Source: Bombyx mori
Lineage: Eukaryota; Arthropoda; Insecta; Lepidoptera; Bombycidae
DNA: 64,000 bases
Assembly: GCF_030269925.1 (NCBI RefSeq)
Contig: NC_085107.1
Span: 18,044,001-18,108,000 of the forward strand
Direction: 5' to 3'
Shown: piece after piece, positions 11,646-24,001 of the stretch
Position numbering within the stretch: the first letter of the stretch is position 1
Layout: each line of letters begins with the position of its first letter
Position numbers and translations under genes: made by a program
Notes under the pieces: generated by a model
Seen by the model: the letters and a program-made list of their open reading frames with translations, nothing else
Databases searched by the model: none
Told to the model about the DNA's origin: nothing

Positions 11646-13139
11646 CTGTATGTATATGTAGGTATACTTTTAAGTATATATAAGTACGTTTATCAGTCTG
11701 GTACCTATAACACAGGGAATCCTAAATAGGGGCGGGATGACCGTGCGTGATTTGTTACCACTTATTATTATAAATTAATGTAACGAAGTAGTAAAGACGA
11801 AGTAAGTAACGAAAATTAAATGGTCGTTATTACAACTATGTTTACTGTTTAATTCCGCGTTTATTGAATTATGTGTTCCAACTTTCGTGGTCATGGAAGA
11901 AAGTCGTCAGTTCTCTTTGTAAAAGTAGTTTTAACTATTATACAATAGGTTAGCGACACACGAAAATCTAATACCATATTATATATTATTTATTTTACAA
12001 AATATAAATCCTAGATCGTTTGATTTCCATCTAGTTTTATCTACATTGTTAATCTCTATGGCTATCTTTGTCCGTAATGGCGACTGACGTTTCCATTAAA
12101 ACTCCCTTTCCAGTCCCGCTTCGAATATGTTTGCGATAAATGTAACAACTATAATTTGAATATAAACTCAGTAATATTCTAACGTTTTCTTTTTATCTCA
12201 AAATAGGCTCGTGTTTATTGCGTAGCTATTGTAGAATACTGAGAATTGATTTATCAGAATCTAACATTATATTAATGCTTTGGCATTGGAAGTCAAATGA
12301 ATATATGGCTGATATTGTGCAACGCCTGTCCAAATCCTTATAAGATTCCACTTCGCTCTGTTGACATCCTTTAAGAAGTTAATTTGGCTCTATGTTGTTC
12401 TAATTGGCCCCAGGAGTACCTAGATTCAGAAGGTTGCATTTTTCTACCCCACTTAGCGGTTTCATGTGAAGTCACTTATTAAAATAAACACAATTAGTAA
12501 TACCAATTATGTTGGTAAATTGAATATAAGTACCTATGTTTTTTTAACGAGAGACTACGAAACATTGTTTTTGGAAGGAACGTGCGTGTCAAAAGGACCA
12601 AGATTAAGACGATTTGTTTAAAAGAAAAATGTATTTTCTGATTTTAGGGCATTATGTACACATCTGACGGTGTAAGATATCATTGTCGAATTATTTCGTT
12701 TTAGTAAATATTCTTATGGGAAAGGACTTCTTTTGATAGAAAATTTTCAAAGAATTAATTAAGAGAATATAGTAAAGAATATAATATAATTTCGTGCTAA
12801 TATCCGGACCAGCTTCGACAGGATAAATAAAAAAAAGCATTTAATTGGTAGTTCGGATGACTATTTAAGCGTGTTTTTGTTTGTTTTTAGCGTTTATCCT
12901 AAAAGTGACCATATACATATATTACATATATGTATAGGATTCACCAGCCAACAACAAAAAAATTAAGATATCCAAACCAGAATAATGTAATTTTTTTATT
13001 AGGTCATGATAGACTATAGCGTGTGGTTCAATAGTGATTTTCATTTCAGTAGCATTTATTTATTTATAAGTTAGACAAGGCTATATTTGCCCTTGAGTGA
13101 CATTTACAGGAGCGACTTATGGAAATGTCACTGGAAGAA
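11646..13139. other. AT-rich stretch, nothing recognised
   Basis: No open frame with coding character on either strand. Confidence 0.5.
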
Positions 13140-13302
13140 GTATATATTTATTGTTGAAGGCGAGCTCACCAGCTTGCGTAGTCATCGTCGGAGCCTATAT
13201 TTGAGATATGTGGTCAAAATCAAAAGCATTCTAGCTATCCCATCCCTCAAACTGTAATGCGTGACTGCTTTGGGCACAAATAGGCGTGACGCTTGTCCTT
13301 TA
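13140..13302 (-). mobile_element. Decayed Bm1-type SINE
   Basis: Recognisable pieces in the right order (GCGAGCTCACCAGC, CATCCCTCAAACTG, AATGCGTGACTGCTT, AATAGGCGTG) but with many substitutions. Confidence 0.5.
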
Positions 13303-13485
13303 GTTGTTTTAGTGCTAAATGCTATGCGTTATGTAATTATGTGCCGCGGAACATGGATTTAATGCTTAATATTTGGATGTAATTAACTAGTTCGTCATTC
13401 AATAAACGGATATTCAAATGGTGCCGTATTTTGTTAATCGGCAAAAATTATTAGAATTCCTATTTCTTGCCTATTCCTATGGAGT

Positions 13486-13972
13486 ATGCTTGCTAAACAG
13501 AACAAGCAACTATATCGTCGTTGTCAAGTATCAATGCGCCATTTTGAGAAGGCGGCACGACATGAGAACCCTCTCATAGTAGCCGCTGGAAATTACATAC
13601 CCGACCCAGTAGACCGAATAGTAAACCGTCGACGTCGCCCAAAGCACGTCATTACGGATCCTCCTGATCCATTAACGGTGCTTTTAGGCACCACAAGCAC
13701 CAGTCACCGTCCTCGTCGAACCCGTCGCTTGCGACGAAGGGCTCGACGAGCGAACTAACCCATTGACACAGCCCACTGAGTTTCTCGCCGGATCTTCTCA
13801 GTGGGTCGCGTTTCCGATCCAGTGGTAGATTCAGCGAAGCACTGCTCTTGCTAGGGTCAGTGTTAGCAACTCTCCGGTTGAGCCCCGCGAGCTCACCTAC
13901 AAACGTTAGGGTGAAGCTGAAATAGCCTCTCAAGGCTATCAGCATAGGTAGGGAAAACAAAACAAAAAAAAA
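13486..13972 (+). mobile_element. L1-like LINE (BMC1-type) with ORF2 C-terminus
   Basis: The frame 13486-13758 reads MRHFEKAARHENPLIVAAGN, then HVITDPPDPLTVLLG, and ends in an Arg-rich tail and TAA. Then comes the 3' UTR shared with the other copies (ending CAGCATAGGTAGGG) and an A-rich tail. It is 5' truncated and shows that this repeat family is the 3' end of a LINE. Confidence 0.8.
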
Positions 13973-14810
13973 AGTATCAATCAATATTATTAGTTCGAAA
14001 CGACCGTAGATTGGCCAAATTCACAACGCTCTCTTGTTATTGAAAAAAAAAAAAAGAGTTTTTAGCTACGTACGGTTCTTTACGGTACTACAAATAAATC
14101 ATGTTAAGAAATCTAATTGAAATCATCGCCCATTACTCATTTATGCAAAGAATTCTTTATTCTCAATCCAAAAACTCCTTCAATTCGTTTAACGAGAAAT
14201 AATTGATTTTATCTTAATTAATATTTACCTCTCGTCGCATCGATCCCTTGTAGAATTCTATTATCCGAAACTGAAAACGATCATTGCGAATAATAATCAA
14301 ATATCCTATTTGTCTCCTGCCAATGAAGGCATAGCCGAAGGTGCTGTAGTCGGTAGCTTTATGTGTACGTAGACGACGTGTGTACAGGCCTGTGTGTCTG
14401 TGGGCGTTGGCTTTGTGTGTGTGCAGGCATGATCGATGCGAGGGCGACGTTGCCGCTCCGGACGACTTCCGGCGAGCGTTGCCGCTCCGTACTTAGGCGG
14501 TGTTAAACTGAAATCGCGGATTAAAGCCTACTACGATTTTGATTTGATTTTCTCGTCGCTTCGTATTCTTGTTTGTTTTTTTTTTTTGTTTTTTAATTTT
14601 TTTGTTTGTTTTTGTTTTCCCTTTTGTACACCGAACTCGAACATTGTACTTGTTTATGTATTCGTGAGATGTTTACTCGAAGTCACAGAGCATGTTACTC
14701 TGAAGTTAGTGTCAGTAAACAATAATAAATTATTTAACCATAGTAACATTAGCAGAATTCTAACGAATTGTTGAAGGTGATCCCTCAATTTTCTTTTTAC
14801 CATCACACCT
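13973..14810. other. Mostly AT-rich, with a small GC-rich patch
   Basis: At 14430-14510 GCGTTGCCGCTCCG-like units occur twice. The ATG frame 14436-14774 starts here but becomes low-complexity Phe-rich, so I do not call it a gene. Confidence 0.4.
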
Positions 14811-15052
14811 GCCACCACTGCGTTCATTCATAGTGCGTTTCCAGAGTTTTTTTTACCACGTACCATTCGACTCTAGAATGAATTTTTCTCCACGGTATTC
14901 CCAGAGCGCTATACCTTGTCCTTTTTCAAACTAGGCTTGCGGAAAGTACCCCAAGGTATGCAGCGATTTGGTTATGCCTCTGGCATGACGTGACGTCAAT
15001 GAGCGACCGTATTCACTCACCGTCTTCCCATAAAGGCAATAAAAGAGGTTAC
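14811..15052 (+). mobile_element. Old Jockey/CR1-like LINE 3' fragment
   Basis: Diverged homolog of the element at 48031-48525: TACCATTCGACTCTAGAATG, GAGCGCTATACC and TTTTTCAAACTAGGCTTG line up in order. It ends in GGCAATAAAAG. The coding frame is broken. Confidence 0.6.
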
Positions 15053-15185
15053 CATCTTTTTAAGGGATTTTATGACCTGGTAACTAAGACCTTTCAGTCA
15101 TGTCTTATTTTAATTTATATTCGTATTTTTATGAGAAATGATAATATGAAGTGAAATGAAATGAGATGATACGGTATGAAATATA

Positions 15186-15415
15186 ATCTCAGTAAAATGG
15201 TAGTCGTTTACTGAGAATTTTTTAGTGGACTTTTTGGAGGATCCCGAGAAGTTACGTCCAGCGGCTTTGTTTCATTTTCCCACATTTGTGCACTTTCACA
15301 GTTATTAAACAGTTAATAAACCACCATTATTACACATTTAAACCCGAAGAAACACTAAATAGACAAAATAAAACAAATCACACAACTTCACTCCTCGCGT
15401 TCCGGCCAAAAAGTC
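15186..15415 (-). repeat. Dispersed repeat D with internal hairpin
   Basis: The reverse complement is homologous to 31060-31330 over the block with AGTGTTTCTTC, GGTTTATTAACTG, GAAAGTGCACAA and GAAAATGAAACAAAGCC. The stem TCTCAGTAAA/TTTACTGAGA (15187-15216) is kept in both copies. Confidence 0.6.
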
Positions 15416-15417
15416 CA

Positions 15418-15681
15418 TATTTAATCTATTTTCAATTTGACCACAGACTATAAGCAATAAGAAAAGTTTGACAATAAACAAATAGTATGCATGCGTGCGT
15501 GTGTAAAATACACGGTAGTGTGTGTAATGTTTCTTTTAATTGATTTAATGTAGTTTTATGCATAATTTAAAAAGAAATCTGCACTCCTTCTCTATATTCT
15601 CTATAAGTGTAAATTTCGTACTCCTCCGTCCGTGCAATTTTCGTAAAAAGGGGTACAAAGTTTTTGCTTCATGTATTAATA
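15418..15681 (-). mobile_element. Helitron fragment (5' half)
   Basis: Same family as 10055-10473, reverse orientation. It lacks the 3' hairpin end and runs to the AT-rich 5' end, where a Bm1 copy begins immediately. Confidence 0.7.
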
Positions 15682-15685
15682 TTTT

Positions 15686-15933
15686 TTCTTTTTTTTTATT
15701 GCTTAAATGGATGGACGAGCTCACAGCCCACCTGATGTTAAGTGGTTACTGGAGCCCATAGACATCTACAACGTAAACACGCGACCCACCTTGAGATATC
15801 AGTTCTGAGGTCTCAGTATAGTTACAACGGCTACCCTACCCTTTGAACCGAAACGCATTACTGCTTCACGGCGGAAATAGGCGGAGTGGTGGTACCTACC
15901 CGTGCGGACTCCCAAGAGGTCCTACCACCAGTG
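15686..15933 (-). mobile_element. Bm1-type SINE, body only
   Basis: T-rich tail then ATTGCTTAAATGGATGGACG through to GGTCCTACCACCAG. It abuts the Helitron fragment. Beyond it TTGATACTAGACTAG is tandemly repeated (15938-15972). Confidence 0.85.
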
Positions 15934-16419
15934 AAATTGATACTAGACTAGATTTGATACTAGACTAGGTCTTGTGATTTCATAGCTTTTACACCACCTT
16001 GGTTGAGTACATGAGGTCAACTACCCACAACAAGATACTGTAACTCAATTCGATTCTGGTGCGATGCTAGATTAATTTACGTGTGTACAATGAATTTGCA
16101 TGTAAGCGTGTGTTTGTTCATGTGCGTAGTTAGAACAGAACAGAGTCTATTTCGACAAGAATATAGATGTAAATTCATATTTTATTTATTTTTCCTGCTC
16201 ATTTCGTTCGCTTATTGCTGATCATCGTGATGGACCAGAGACTATATTTAGGTATATAAAGCCTGTTCATTTTCAATGTATTTATTTATATATTATTTTA
16301 AAATAATTGTAGTAATTAGCTGTAATTAGTACATTATTATAACCACGATTTAATAATTACAGTAATTGTAGTTTGAGAAGGGTTTTGCTCAGTTTTATTG
16401 TAGCGTCTAATAACAATTA

Positions 16420-17080
16420 CAGTCAAACCTGGATAAGCGAGAGTTCAAGGGAGCACAATCTCATTCTCGCTTATACAGGTTTCTCACTAACCCGAGTTTC
16501 TCGCTAATGCTCCTTGAATTTCATTTCGCGATTTTCCGGATTCAAACGCATTAACTATTTACTTAATGACACTACTTTAATTTTCCGTTTTGACATGATG
16601 CAGAACTGAACTTTCCTTCGCAATTGATTAACGATAAACTGAGTAAGTCCGACAAACATGACGGTACAGAGGCACACGTGTCCATTTGAAAAGAATGCGA
16701 TAAAATAACAACGTTATTTAGTTCCACGAAATAGAATAGGTTCAATATTGACGAGAAAACCAATTCAAAAACAATAGAAGGAAGTTTCACAAAAGTTAAG
16801 AATTAGTCATAAAATAGCAGATGTTAAATTTGTAATTTGTTTTTTCAAATGTTCCTGCTAAATAATATAAATAAATAAAGCTCGACTGTCGCTTATAGAG
16901 GTATAGATAAGTAGCAGTCTCACTTACAGAGGTCCATGAGGGAAAAACGACTCTCTCTTACAGAGGTTTCTGTTTCTCTCTAATAGAGGTTTTGGGAGCT
17001 TAAAATGACGGGTCCTGGCTATTACTCTCACTTATAGAGTTTTCTCACTTATCCAGTTCTCGCTTACCCAGGTTTGACTG
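16420..17080. mobile_element. TA-flanked DNA transposon with about 23-bp inverted ends (Tc1/mariner-pogo type, non-autonomous)
   Basis: The left end CAGTCAAACCTGGATAAGCG is mirrored by ACCCAGGTTTGACTG on the right, with TA on both sides (16418-16419 and 17081-17082), the usual IS630/Tc1/mariner/pogo target. The interior has scattered copies of a CTTATAGAGGT-like unit and no transposase. Confidence 0.78.
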
Positions 17081-17082
17081 TA

Positions 17083-18949
17083 TTTTGTCAGATTTCAAAA
17101 GAATAAATCGAATTTCAATTCAAGACTAACGTTCTTATTAAATCCACATCCGTATACTTTTTCTTGCATCCATTTAATTTTTTTTTTATAGAATATTTAA
17201 ACGCCCTGTATTCAAATGTACATAACACGCACTCACACAAGTTGTTTGCATTTAGATATCGACAGACTTTAGTCGTACTTAATTCAAAATTAATACAGCC
17301 AGGCGGCGTTCCGGAAATGAGCTTAGAGTACAGGGTGGCTGGGTGGCCCTGGGTGGGTCCCATCGATGGGTAGGATGGCTGTATGCGACCCCCAAATTAG
17401 TTTGAACCGTCTCTATAATTCGATAACCTTCGGTTGTTTCGTCAAATACCGGGTATCATACCTAGCGATGTTCGCGACTTCCCAAAAAGTAGATACCTAT
17501 TCATAATTTTAAACGAAATAATTCATAAAAAATACCGATGATACGATTTGAGATGTGACAATTTAAACGGCTATAAAGCGTTACAGTATATTCCGTTTTT
17601 AGGTAACGTACGGTTTTTTTACTTTTATTAGTTATTCAATTTTAATAACCGCGTCCCCCTAAATGCTATAAAAAATTCAATCAATCACAACGACGCTAGT
17701 CTCGTCTATTAAAAAACAAGTAAGGTACTTATTTACCACAAATGCTGCGGATTCTGTCTGTTCCAATTAGTTCTGGACGTTTAAGAAGTACGCAAACTAT
17801 ATGCTCATCTGTGATAAGTCAATGCTATTTATAGCAGATACAGGATTTTGACACTATCTCTGATCTTGCATTCACGTTGAGACGCGATGCGATAAGTTGA
17901 CACTAAACTAACTAAGCTAATCACTAAGCACAAGAATCTGTCTATTTACGATTACGACAAAAACCGTCACGGCCTTTTCATGGAAATCGAAAAAATAAGT
18001 AGACATTTCTAATAACATATGTGCGTCTGTATCGCTTCACGCGAATCTCAGTCGATAGCGGCTCGGAGATGAAGCGTCGTTAATTAACTGCCTCCGCGAT
18101 GCTTTCATTTCCTTTAGGTGCTTATTTCGGTGTTGCATTTGGAATTGCAATAGCTGATGTTGATTAAGAATTGGAAGATTACATTTTGCCACCTCTCCGT
18201 TTCAGGTATCTTTAATTTGCATATTCCGTATCAATCTTGTAGTAGCATTTGAGTTTTGTATTTCTAGCATTCGATTTTTTGGCCTCGATTTGATATTTTT
18301 AAATCAATCGAGTCGACATGAAATATCTCACTAGTTCAAAATAATGATTACAGAGAAAGATCATTTTTTAGAGATAGAAAAAAAGGATATTTAAGTGTAG
18401 TCTTAATTCCTGTAACGAGACACTTATTTGGACATGATTTATGTTTCCTTCTTGTTAAAGAAAGAACTTTACTATAATATTATTATGTCTACCGAGAATC
18501 ACTAGACATTTTATTTGAAGAAGGACTGATCATTGTAGATAATGATAGATACATAAAAAAGTATCCACAGTAATTCTTAATAAGAAATGGAATACTAAAA
18601 GACAATACGGTTTAATTCGGAACTAATATGGGAATACAATGGATTCAAAAGTTAAATGAAAACAATCGAGCGACTGTGGTCGGAACAATAGGTACTGTCA
18701 ACGGTTGACAGACTAAGTTTCGTAACGAGAACACGGGAGCCTTTATAGGGAAAGTTGGGAAACTAACTGTGGTAGGTGTGGTGGTAGAAGTTGCTTTTTT
18801 AATATTCATTATTTAAGGCTTATTTATCTTGAGCCGAACACCGAGACTGTCTCGGTAGGGTGATCTTGGGAAAAAAGTGCTAGAGGAAAAAGCGACAACC
18901 TAGAGAAATCTTTGGCTACGGGTTAGATCGAGAAGAAACTTTTACTTTT
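17083..18949. other. AT-rich stretch, nothing recognised
   Basis: A slightly GC-richer piece at 17295-17385 has no coding support. Confidence 0.45.
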
Positions 18950-19193
18950 ACTGGTGGTAGGACCTCTTGTGAGTCCGCGCGGGTGAGTACCACCACCCTA
19001 CCTATTTCTGCCGTGAAGCAGTAATGCGTTTCGGTTGAAGAGTGGAGCAGCCGTTGTAACTATACTTGAGACCTTAGAACTTATGTCTCAAGGTAGGTGG
19101 CGCATTTACGTTGTGGATGTCTATGGGCTCCAGTAACCACTTAACACCAGGTGGGCTGTGAGCTCATCCACCCATCTAAGCAATAAAAAAAAA
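18950..19193 (+). mobile_element. Bm1-type SINE, body only
   Basis: Starts ACTGGTGGTAGGACCTCTTG and ends CCCATCTAAGCAATAAAAAA. Confidence 0.87.
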
Positions 19194-19194
19194 T

Positions 19195-19262
19195 AGAAAT
19201 GACCGCAAGGACGAAGCCTGACAGTCGTCCAGGAAGAGATCACGACTTACAGCAATGAGGAA
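19195..19262 (+). mobile_element. LINE 3' tail fragment
   Basis: GAAGAGATCACGACTTACAG followed by CAATGAGGAA resembles the 3' tail whose reverse complement ends the LINE fragment at 51850. It directly follows the Bm1 A tail. Confidence 0.35.
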
Positions 19263-20044
19263 TCTATTCTAGCAGAAGTTGACAGTAAATAATAATATGC
19301 AATGAATTACGCAGCAAACTTTGAGGCACGGGGTAAAGTACATTCGTGCGGGCTGACAATAACTTCAATAAATACTACCGCAGTATTAGCAGATGCAATA
19401 CGGACAGGAAAAGCAGTAGAAATAAGTAGGACATTTAATGAAAAAAAAAGCATTAGTAGTAAAAAAATTAGTAGAACTAGATCACGCATGTTAAGAGTGG
19501 GGTGAAATGATTAAGGCCTGATAAATTCTAAAAATTCTTATATTATAATTTATTGTAGAAGTAAACCGAAATTTAAAATTGAACGTGTAAATGAAATATC
19601 AAGTTGGAGTGAAATAAAAGTGAATTTACATCAGTATGAAACTGAGATAGCTCAGTTGTAAGAGTCAGGATTTGTTTTTTATTAAAATCGTCTCCGATTC
19701 GATATTAAATTCTACTCATTCTAGGTTATGCAGCCCGTTAAGTGGCGCTTCCGAGACTATTACCGGTTCTGATAGGTATTACTTCTAGACACGAGTTGAA
19801 GGAAAATTGATTTATCGAAGACTCAATATCTTGAATGAATATTCCATTTATTACAGCAGTAGTTACGTTTCACGAAAGATGCGTCATTATTTATGTGAAA
19901 AGGGTTTCTTCAGCTTATTTTAGTTTCTTATCAGAAATATATTCTGGGGAAAAGATATATTTAAGCATTTTGTCTGAAAAATTGTATACCTTCAAACCTT
20001 CTTGGGAATTGTGTGCCTAGAATGGCAAAAGGATGGGATTTTTT

Positions 20045-20294
20045 TTTATTGGTGGTAGGACCTCTTGAGAGTCCGCGCGGGTAGATACCACCACCTTGCT
20101 TATTTCTGCCGTGAAGCAATAATGCGTTTCGGTTTGAAAGGTGGGGCAGCCGTTGTAACTATATACCTGAGACTTTAGAATTTATGTCTCAAGGTGGGTG
20201 GCGCATTTACGTTGTAAATGTCTATGGGCTCCAGTAACCACTTAACACCGGGTGGGCTGTGAGCTCGTCCACCTATGTAAGCAATAAAAAAAAT
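20045..20294 (+). mobile_element. Bm1-type SINE, body only
   Basis: Full body from GGTGGTAGGACCTCTTGAG to CTATGTAAGCAATAAAAA. Confidence 0.86.
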
Positions 20295-20622
20295 TGCTGT
20301 ACATAGCCAGACTTGCTCATGGTGCATCTGGTGATGGCCGCCATCATCCGCCATCTGGAGCTCAATTTCAATTGTAATGATCTTATGAAATCGTTTTGGC
20401 CTAATGAATAAGATCCCGATGTACTCGTATCGACTGATGTGACAAGGCCGGCATTCAAACAGGCCGGTAATCTTTTTTCTACTGAAACAGCCACTGAAGG
20501 CACGTTTATGAATTTATGCACACGATGAAGGAATAACGTGGTGTAAAAAACCCAAAAAATATTTGCGTAATTACGCAGGGCCGGGCGTCTTGTGAACTTG
20601 CAAGAGTAGATAGTCAACTTGT

Positions 20623-21043
20623 AGTCGTTGTGGCCTAAAGGATAAGACGTCCGGTGTGCATTCGTATGTAGCGATGCAACGGTGTTCGAATCCCGCAGGC
20701 GGGTACCAATTTTTCTAATGAAATACGTACTTAACAAATGTTCACGATTGACTTCCACGGTGAAGGAATAATATCTTGTAATAAAAATCAAACCCACAAA
20801 ATTATAATTTGCGTAATTACTGGTAGTTGAGTCCGCACGGGTAGGTACCACCGCCTTGCCTATTTCTGCCGTGAAGCAGTAATGCGTTTCGGTTTGAAGG
20901 GTAAGGCAGCTGTTGTAACTATACTGAGACCTTAGAACTTGTATCTCAAGGTGGGAGGCACATTTACGTTGTAGATGTCTATGGGCTCCAGTAACCACTT
21001 AACGCCAGGTGGGCTGTGAGCTCGTCCATCTAAGCAATAAAAT
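20623..21043 (+). mobile_element. Bm1-type SINE, near full length with tRNA-like head
   Basis: The head TGTGGCCTAAAGGATAAGAC with B box GGTGTTCGAATCCC, then the middle and body segments, ends CCATCTAAGCAATAAAA. The best tRNA-headed copy in the window. Confidence 0.88.
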
Positions 21044-21054
21044 ACCTACAACTA

Positions 21055-21190
21055 TTCCTCCTTTTTCAGTCGCTAAGCAGTCGTACTTTCCAGTTTCTAA
21101 GGTACTTCTTCTAGGGTACTTTCGATCTCATGTCTGAAGATGGGCGGCGGCGTTAACCCCGTGATGTTCACGAGCTCCTATAATTAAAGT
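21055..21190 (+). mobile_element. Decayed Bm1-type SINE piece
   Basis: CTCATGTCTGAAGATGGGCG and neighbours match the body with many changes. Confidence 0.4.
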
Positions 21191-21760
21191 GGACTGCGTT
21201 CACGTACAAAATATTTGTCAATATGAAATGAAAACGAATAAAAATATTTCGTTTCGTTTTAAATAAAATTGTTGATCTAAATATGAAAACATTGAGTCTG
21301 CTCTAGTAACTTCGCTTTGTTTGACGCCGACAGTGTTGGGTCAAAACGACAAGTTCATTTGTCGTCCCTGTTTTTTTTCTACGACTACCCCACTTATTTT
21401 ATTACAATTGGGTTGTCGTAAAACCTACATATATAATTTAAAAAAAAAACGAATTCTTTGTGTTGCAAAACTTAAATAACTGCTAAAATTTTCTAGGGAA
21501 CATTAGTTCATCTATCTTAATTTAATTTTAATAAGCACCACCACCACCTTAACGAGTTATTTAATTGAACGATTTTATGGATCAAAACTCGTTCAGACTC
21601 GCTTACGTAACCGTATCGACTGACCCGTCAACTAGAATCCGCACGGGCAGATCACAAAGCGTAGTGCTAATCGCATTATCAACTAGATTAACGGTAGGAA
21701 GGTATAAAGGGCCATTGTAGTTGCGGCATGAGCGGAACACGCCGCGCACTCATTTCGGAA

Positions 21761-21795
21761 ATGGCGGCGGCGCGCGGAGACAGCGGCGTCCGGAG
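21761..21795 (+). other. Candidate tiny first coding exon in a CpG-rich patch
   Basis: The segment 21720-21840 is sharply GC-rich. It contains an ATG with a reasonable context (GGAAATGGCG) followed by MAAARGDSGVR codons and then CGGAG|GTGAAG, a usable splice donor. This is the layout of a promoter-proximal first exon, but no downstream exon was found and the frame stops soon after if unspliced. Confidence 0.22.
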
Positions 21796-21943
21796 GTGAA
21801 GCCTTGCCCCCGGTAGGGATGTGAACAATGTCGGCTGCGTATCGGTTCGGCTCTGTCAAGGTCGGCTAGGTCTTGTGAAGGTTGGCACTATTAGCAACTT
21901 ATGCGTTTTACGCTCTTCTAGATCGATAGAATACAAGTCTCGT

Positions 21944-22135
21944 GATAGATAAGGCTCGTAGGGGTAGGTGCGTTTCAGTTTGAAATATGACGCAGTCGTT
22001 GTACTTTAAAACTGAGATTTAGAACTCATGTCTCAAGATGGGTGGCGAGATTTATGTTGTTGATGTCTATGGGCCTCGGTGACCATTTGCAGCAGGTGGG
22101 CCGTGAGCTCATCCACCCAACTAAGTAATAAATAA
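21944..22135 (+). mobile_element. Diverged Bm1-type SINE
   Basis: Body blocks in order (GCGTTTCAGTTTGAA, ACTCATGTCTCAAGATGGG, GTGGGCCGTGAGCTC) with a tail AACTAAGTAATAAATAAA. Confidence 0.7.
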
Positions 22136-22825
22136 ATAGAAACTTTGTTTTTTTATTATAGAGTGTATTTTCTTTAAAGCCAATCACTAGGTTATGTATT
22201 TAAACGAAATGAAGATGCCTTTATTGATGTATGTATTCGTAAAATTTTACTTTGGAGAGATCTGAGAGAGAAATTATACTTTTAATAGTAGGTAGGTATT
22301 GTTACGTAGCGCATCGTGCAAGGAATTGCGATATATTAATGTACGCACGCTTAGAACGCTTCAATATTGGACCAAATGACCAATATTTGTGAATAAAGCT
22401 GAAGTGTTCGAAATAAACTGTAGAATTTTCGTTATCTTTTTAAATTCCTTAGTTAATTCCAAAAATAGCGTATACGTGACTTAGTCCCAGCCCTAGTCGG
22501 GTGTGTGGTTCATTGTAACCACCTCAACGACCCACTTTCGGCGCGCTATTGGTCACCCGGCCTCCACTGGTGACGAATTGCGAGGCTTCCTACCGGGTTT
22601 GTCTGTATCGGTAAATTATGCTAAATTGCTCCACTTCGAAGCTCCAAGAGTGAATGTAAAATTGATATGTCCTGTTCAATGGTGACGCTCATGATTGTTT
22701 CAAGACTTAATAATGCAACTTCAATGGTAAATTTAAGGGTTTTTTTTGCGAGAAATAAATTTTAGATATGTAACGCTTGCATTCTTAATTGTTTAGCGAT
22801 TTTGTGATAGTTTAAAAAAATTCAG
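22136..22825. other. Unannotated; possible decayed LTR-element debris
   Basis: TGTTACGTAGCGCATCG at about 22300 followed by two AATAAA-type signals resembles a solo LTR start, but no matching TSD or second LTR was found. Confidence 0.25.
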
Positions 22826-23098
22826 TAGACACTCGGTCATCGTTCTCGTCGAACCCGTCGCTTACCACGAAGGGCTCGACGAGTAAATTAACCCACAGAC
22901 AGCCGACTGAGTTTCTTGCCGGATCTTCTCAGTGGGTCGCTTTTCCGATCCGGTGGTAGTTTTGCGAAGCACGGCTCTTGCTAGGGTTCGTGTCAGGTAA
23001 GTCGTCAGGTTTGAGCCCCGCGAGCTCAACCGTGATCTACATGTTAGGGCGAAGCTAAAATAGCCTCTCAAGGCTATCAGCATAGGTAGGGAAAAAAA
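22826..23098 (+). mobile_element. L1-like LINE (BMC1-type) 3' end
   Basis: Family blocks from GTTCTCGTCGAACCCGTCGC to CAGCATAGGTAGGGAAAAAA. Truncated 5'. Confidence 0.8.
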
Positions 23099-24001
23099 TA
23101 AGACACTTATAGAGGTTTGATATTAGTTTGGTATTGTTTTTTAATGTCTAGTATTGTATTAATATTTAGCAGGTGCATTTCCGTAGGCCTTTGATGCCTG
23201 TAATGAAAACGTATGTCGCTGATCGGAAAATTTTGTAAGTTATCTGCAGATAACAAAAAGAAATGCAATTCTTACAAAAGCGAATTTATCTAAAATTTAG
23301 TTTGTTTGAGTGCCGCCATCTATACGCAATTAATACCAACATTAACATTTATCATGCAATAGTGCCATCTATATCAAATATTCGGAACTAAGAGAACATT
23401 AAAGTTGAGTAACGATGTAGAGGGTTCAAAGCGTAGGTAGCTTTCAACTTCGATTTCGTCAAATTCCGTAGCGTAGGTGCTGCCATTATTTAGAAAATTT
23501 TATTTGCATGTCTACTATCGGTAAAAAAAATTAGCAATAGCTATCGGAATTTTACTAAAGCAACAAAGCTATATTGTTGTGGTTGGCATGTACGTGCATG
23601 TTTGTTCTTGATTGTTCTGTAAATAATCTTTTGGTAGCTTAACCTCCATTATGTGGTAGAGGGTAAGTAAAAAAAAAGAATTAGTAGAAACTGTGGTGCG
23701 CTTTAAATTTATAATGGAATGTTTAATTATCCTCGAAAATTGAAAATGACAAGAATTCTTGAAAAATTCGATATTATAAACGATTAAAAGTATAAATTAT
23801 TATAATTTTTATGTAAAGAGACTGAGACAAAACAGTTGATTACTTATTATAATTTTCTCCTGTCGCTAACCGATTTTTTATCTCTTTTTTGTGAAGCAGT
23901 CCCAAAACCATGGGGAAGTTCAGTTTTTTTCAGAAATAAAGATATCAGTAAAGAAAGAGTGAAATATTCTCTGTAATGCATTCATAGAAAATTTGCAAGT
24001 G
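23099..24001. other. 3' flank of the DRC11-like gene
   Basis: AT-rich, without a clear AATAAA close to the stop on the minus strand. Confidence 0.4.

Noticed and set aside
13652..13984. 110-codon minus-strand frame
   Set aside because: Antisense to the LINE ORF2 end and its 3' UTR; the sense frame carries the LINE signature.
14436..14774. 112-codon plus frame
   Set aside because: Starts in a small GC patch but continues as Phe-rich low-complexity sequence from T runs; no conserved motif.
20273..20998. 241-codon open frame on the minus strand
   Set aside because: It runs antisense across two Bm1 SINEs and their spacer; openness reflects repeat sequence, not a gene.
22299..22510. Solo LTR
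   Set aside because: TGTTACG start and poly(A) signals are suggestive, but no matching end, target duplication or second copy was found.
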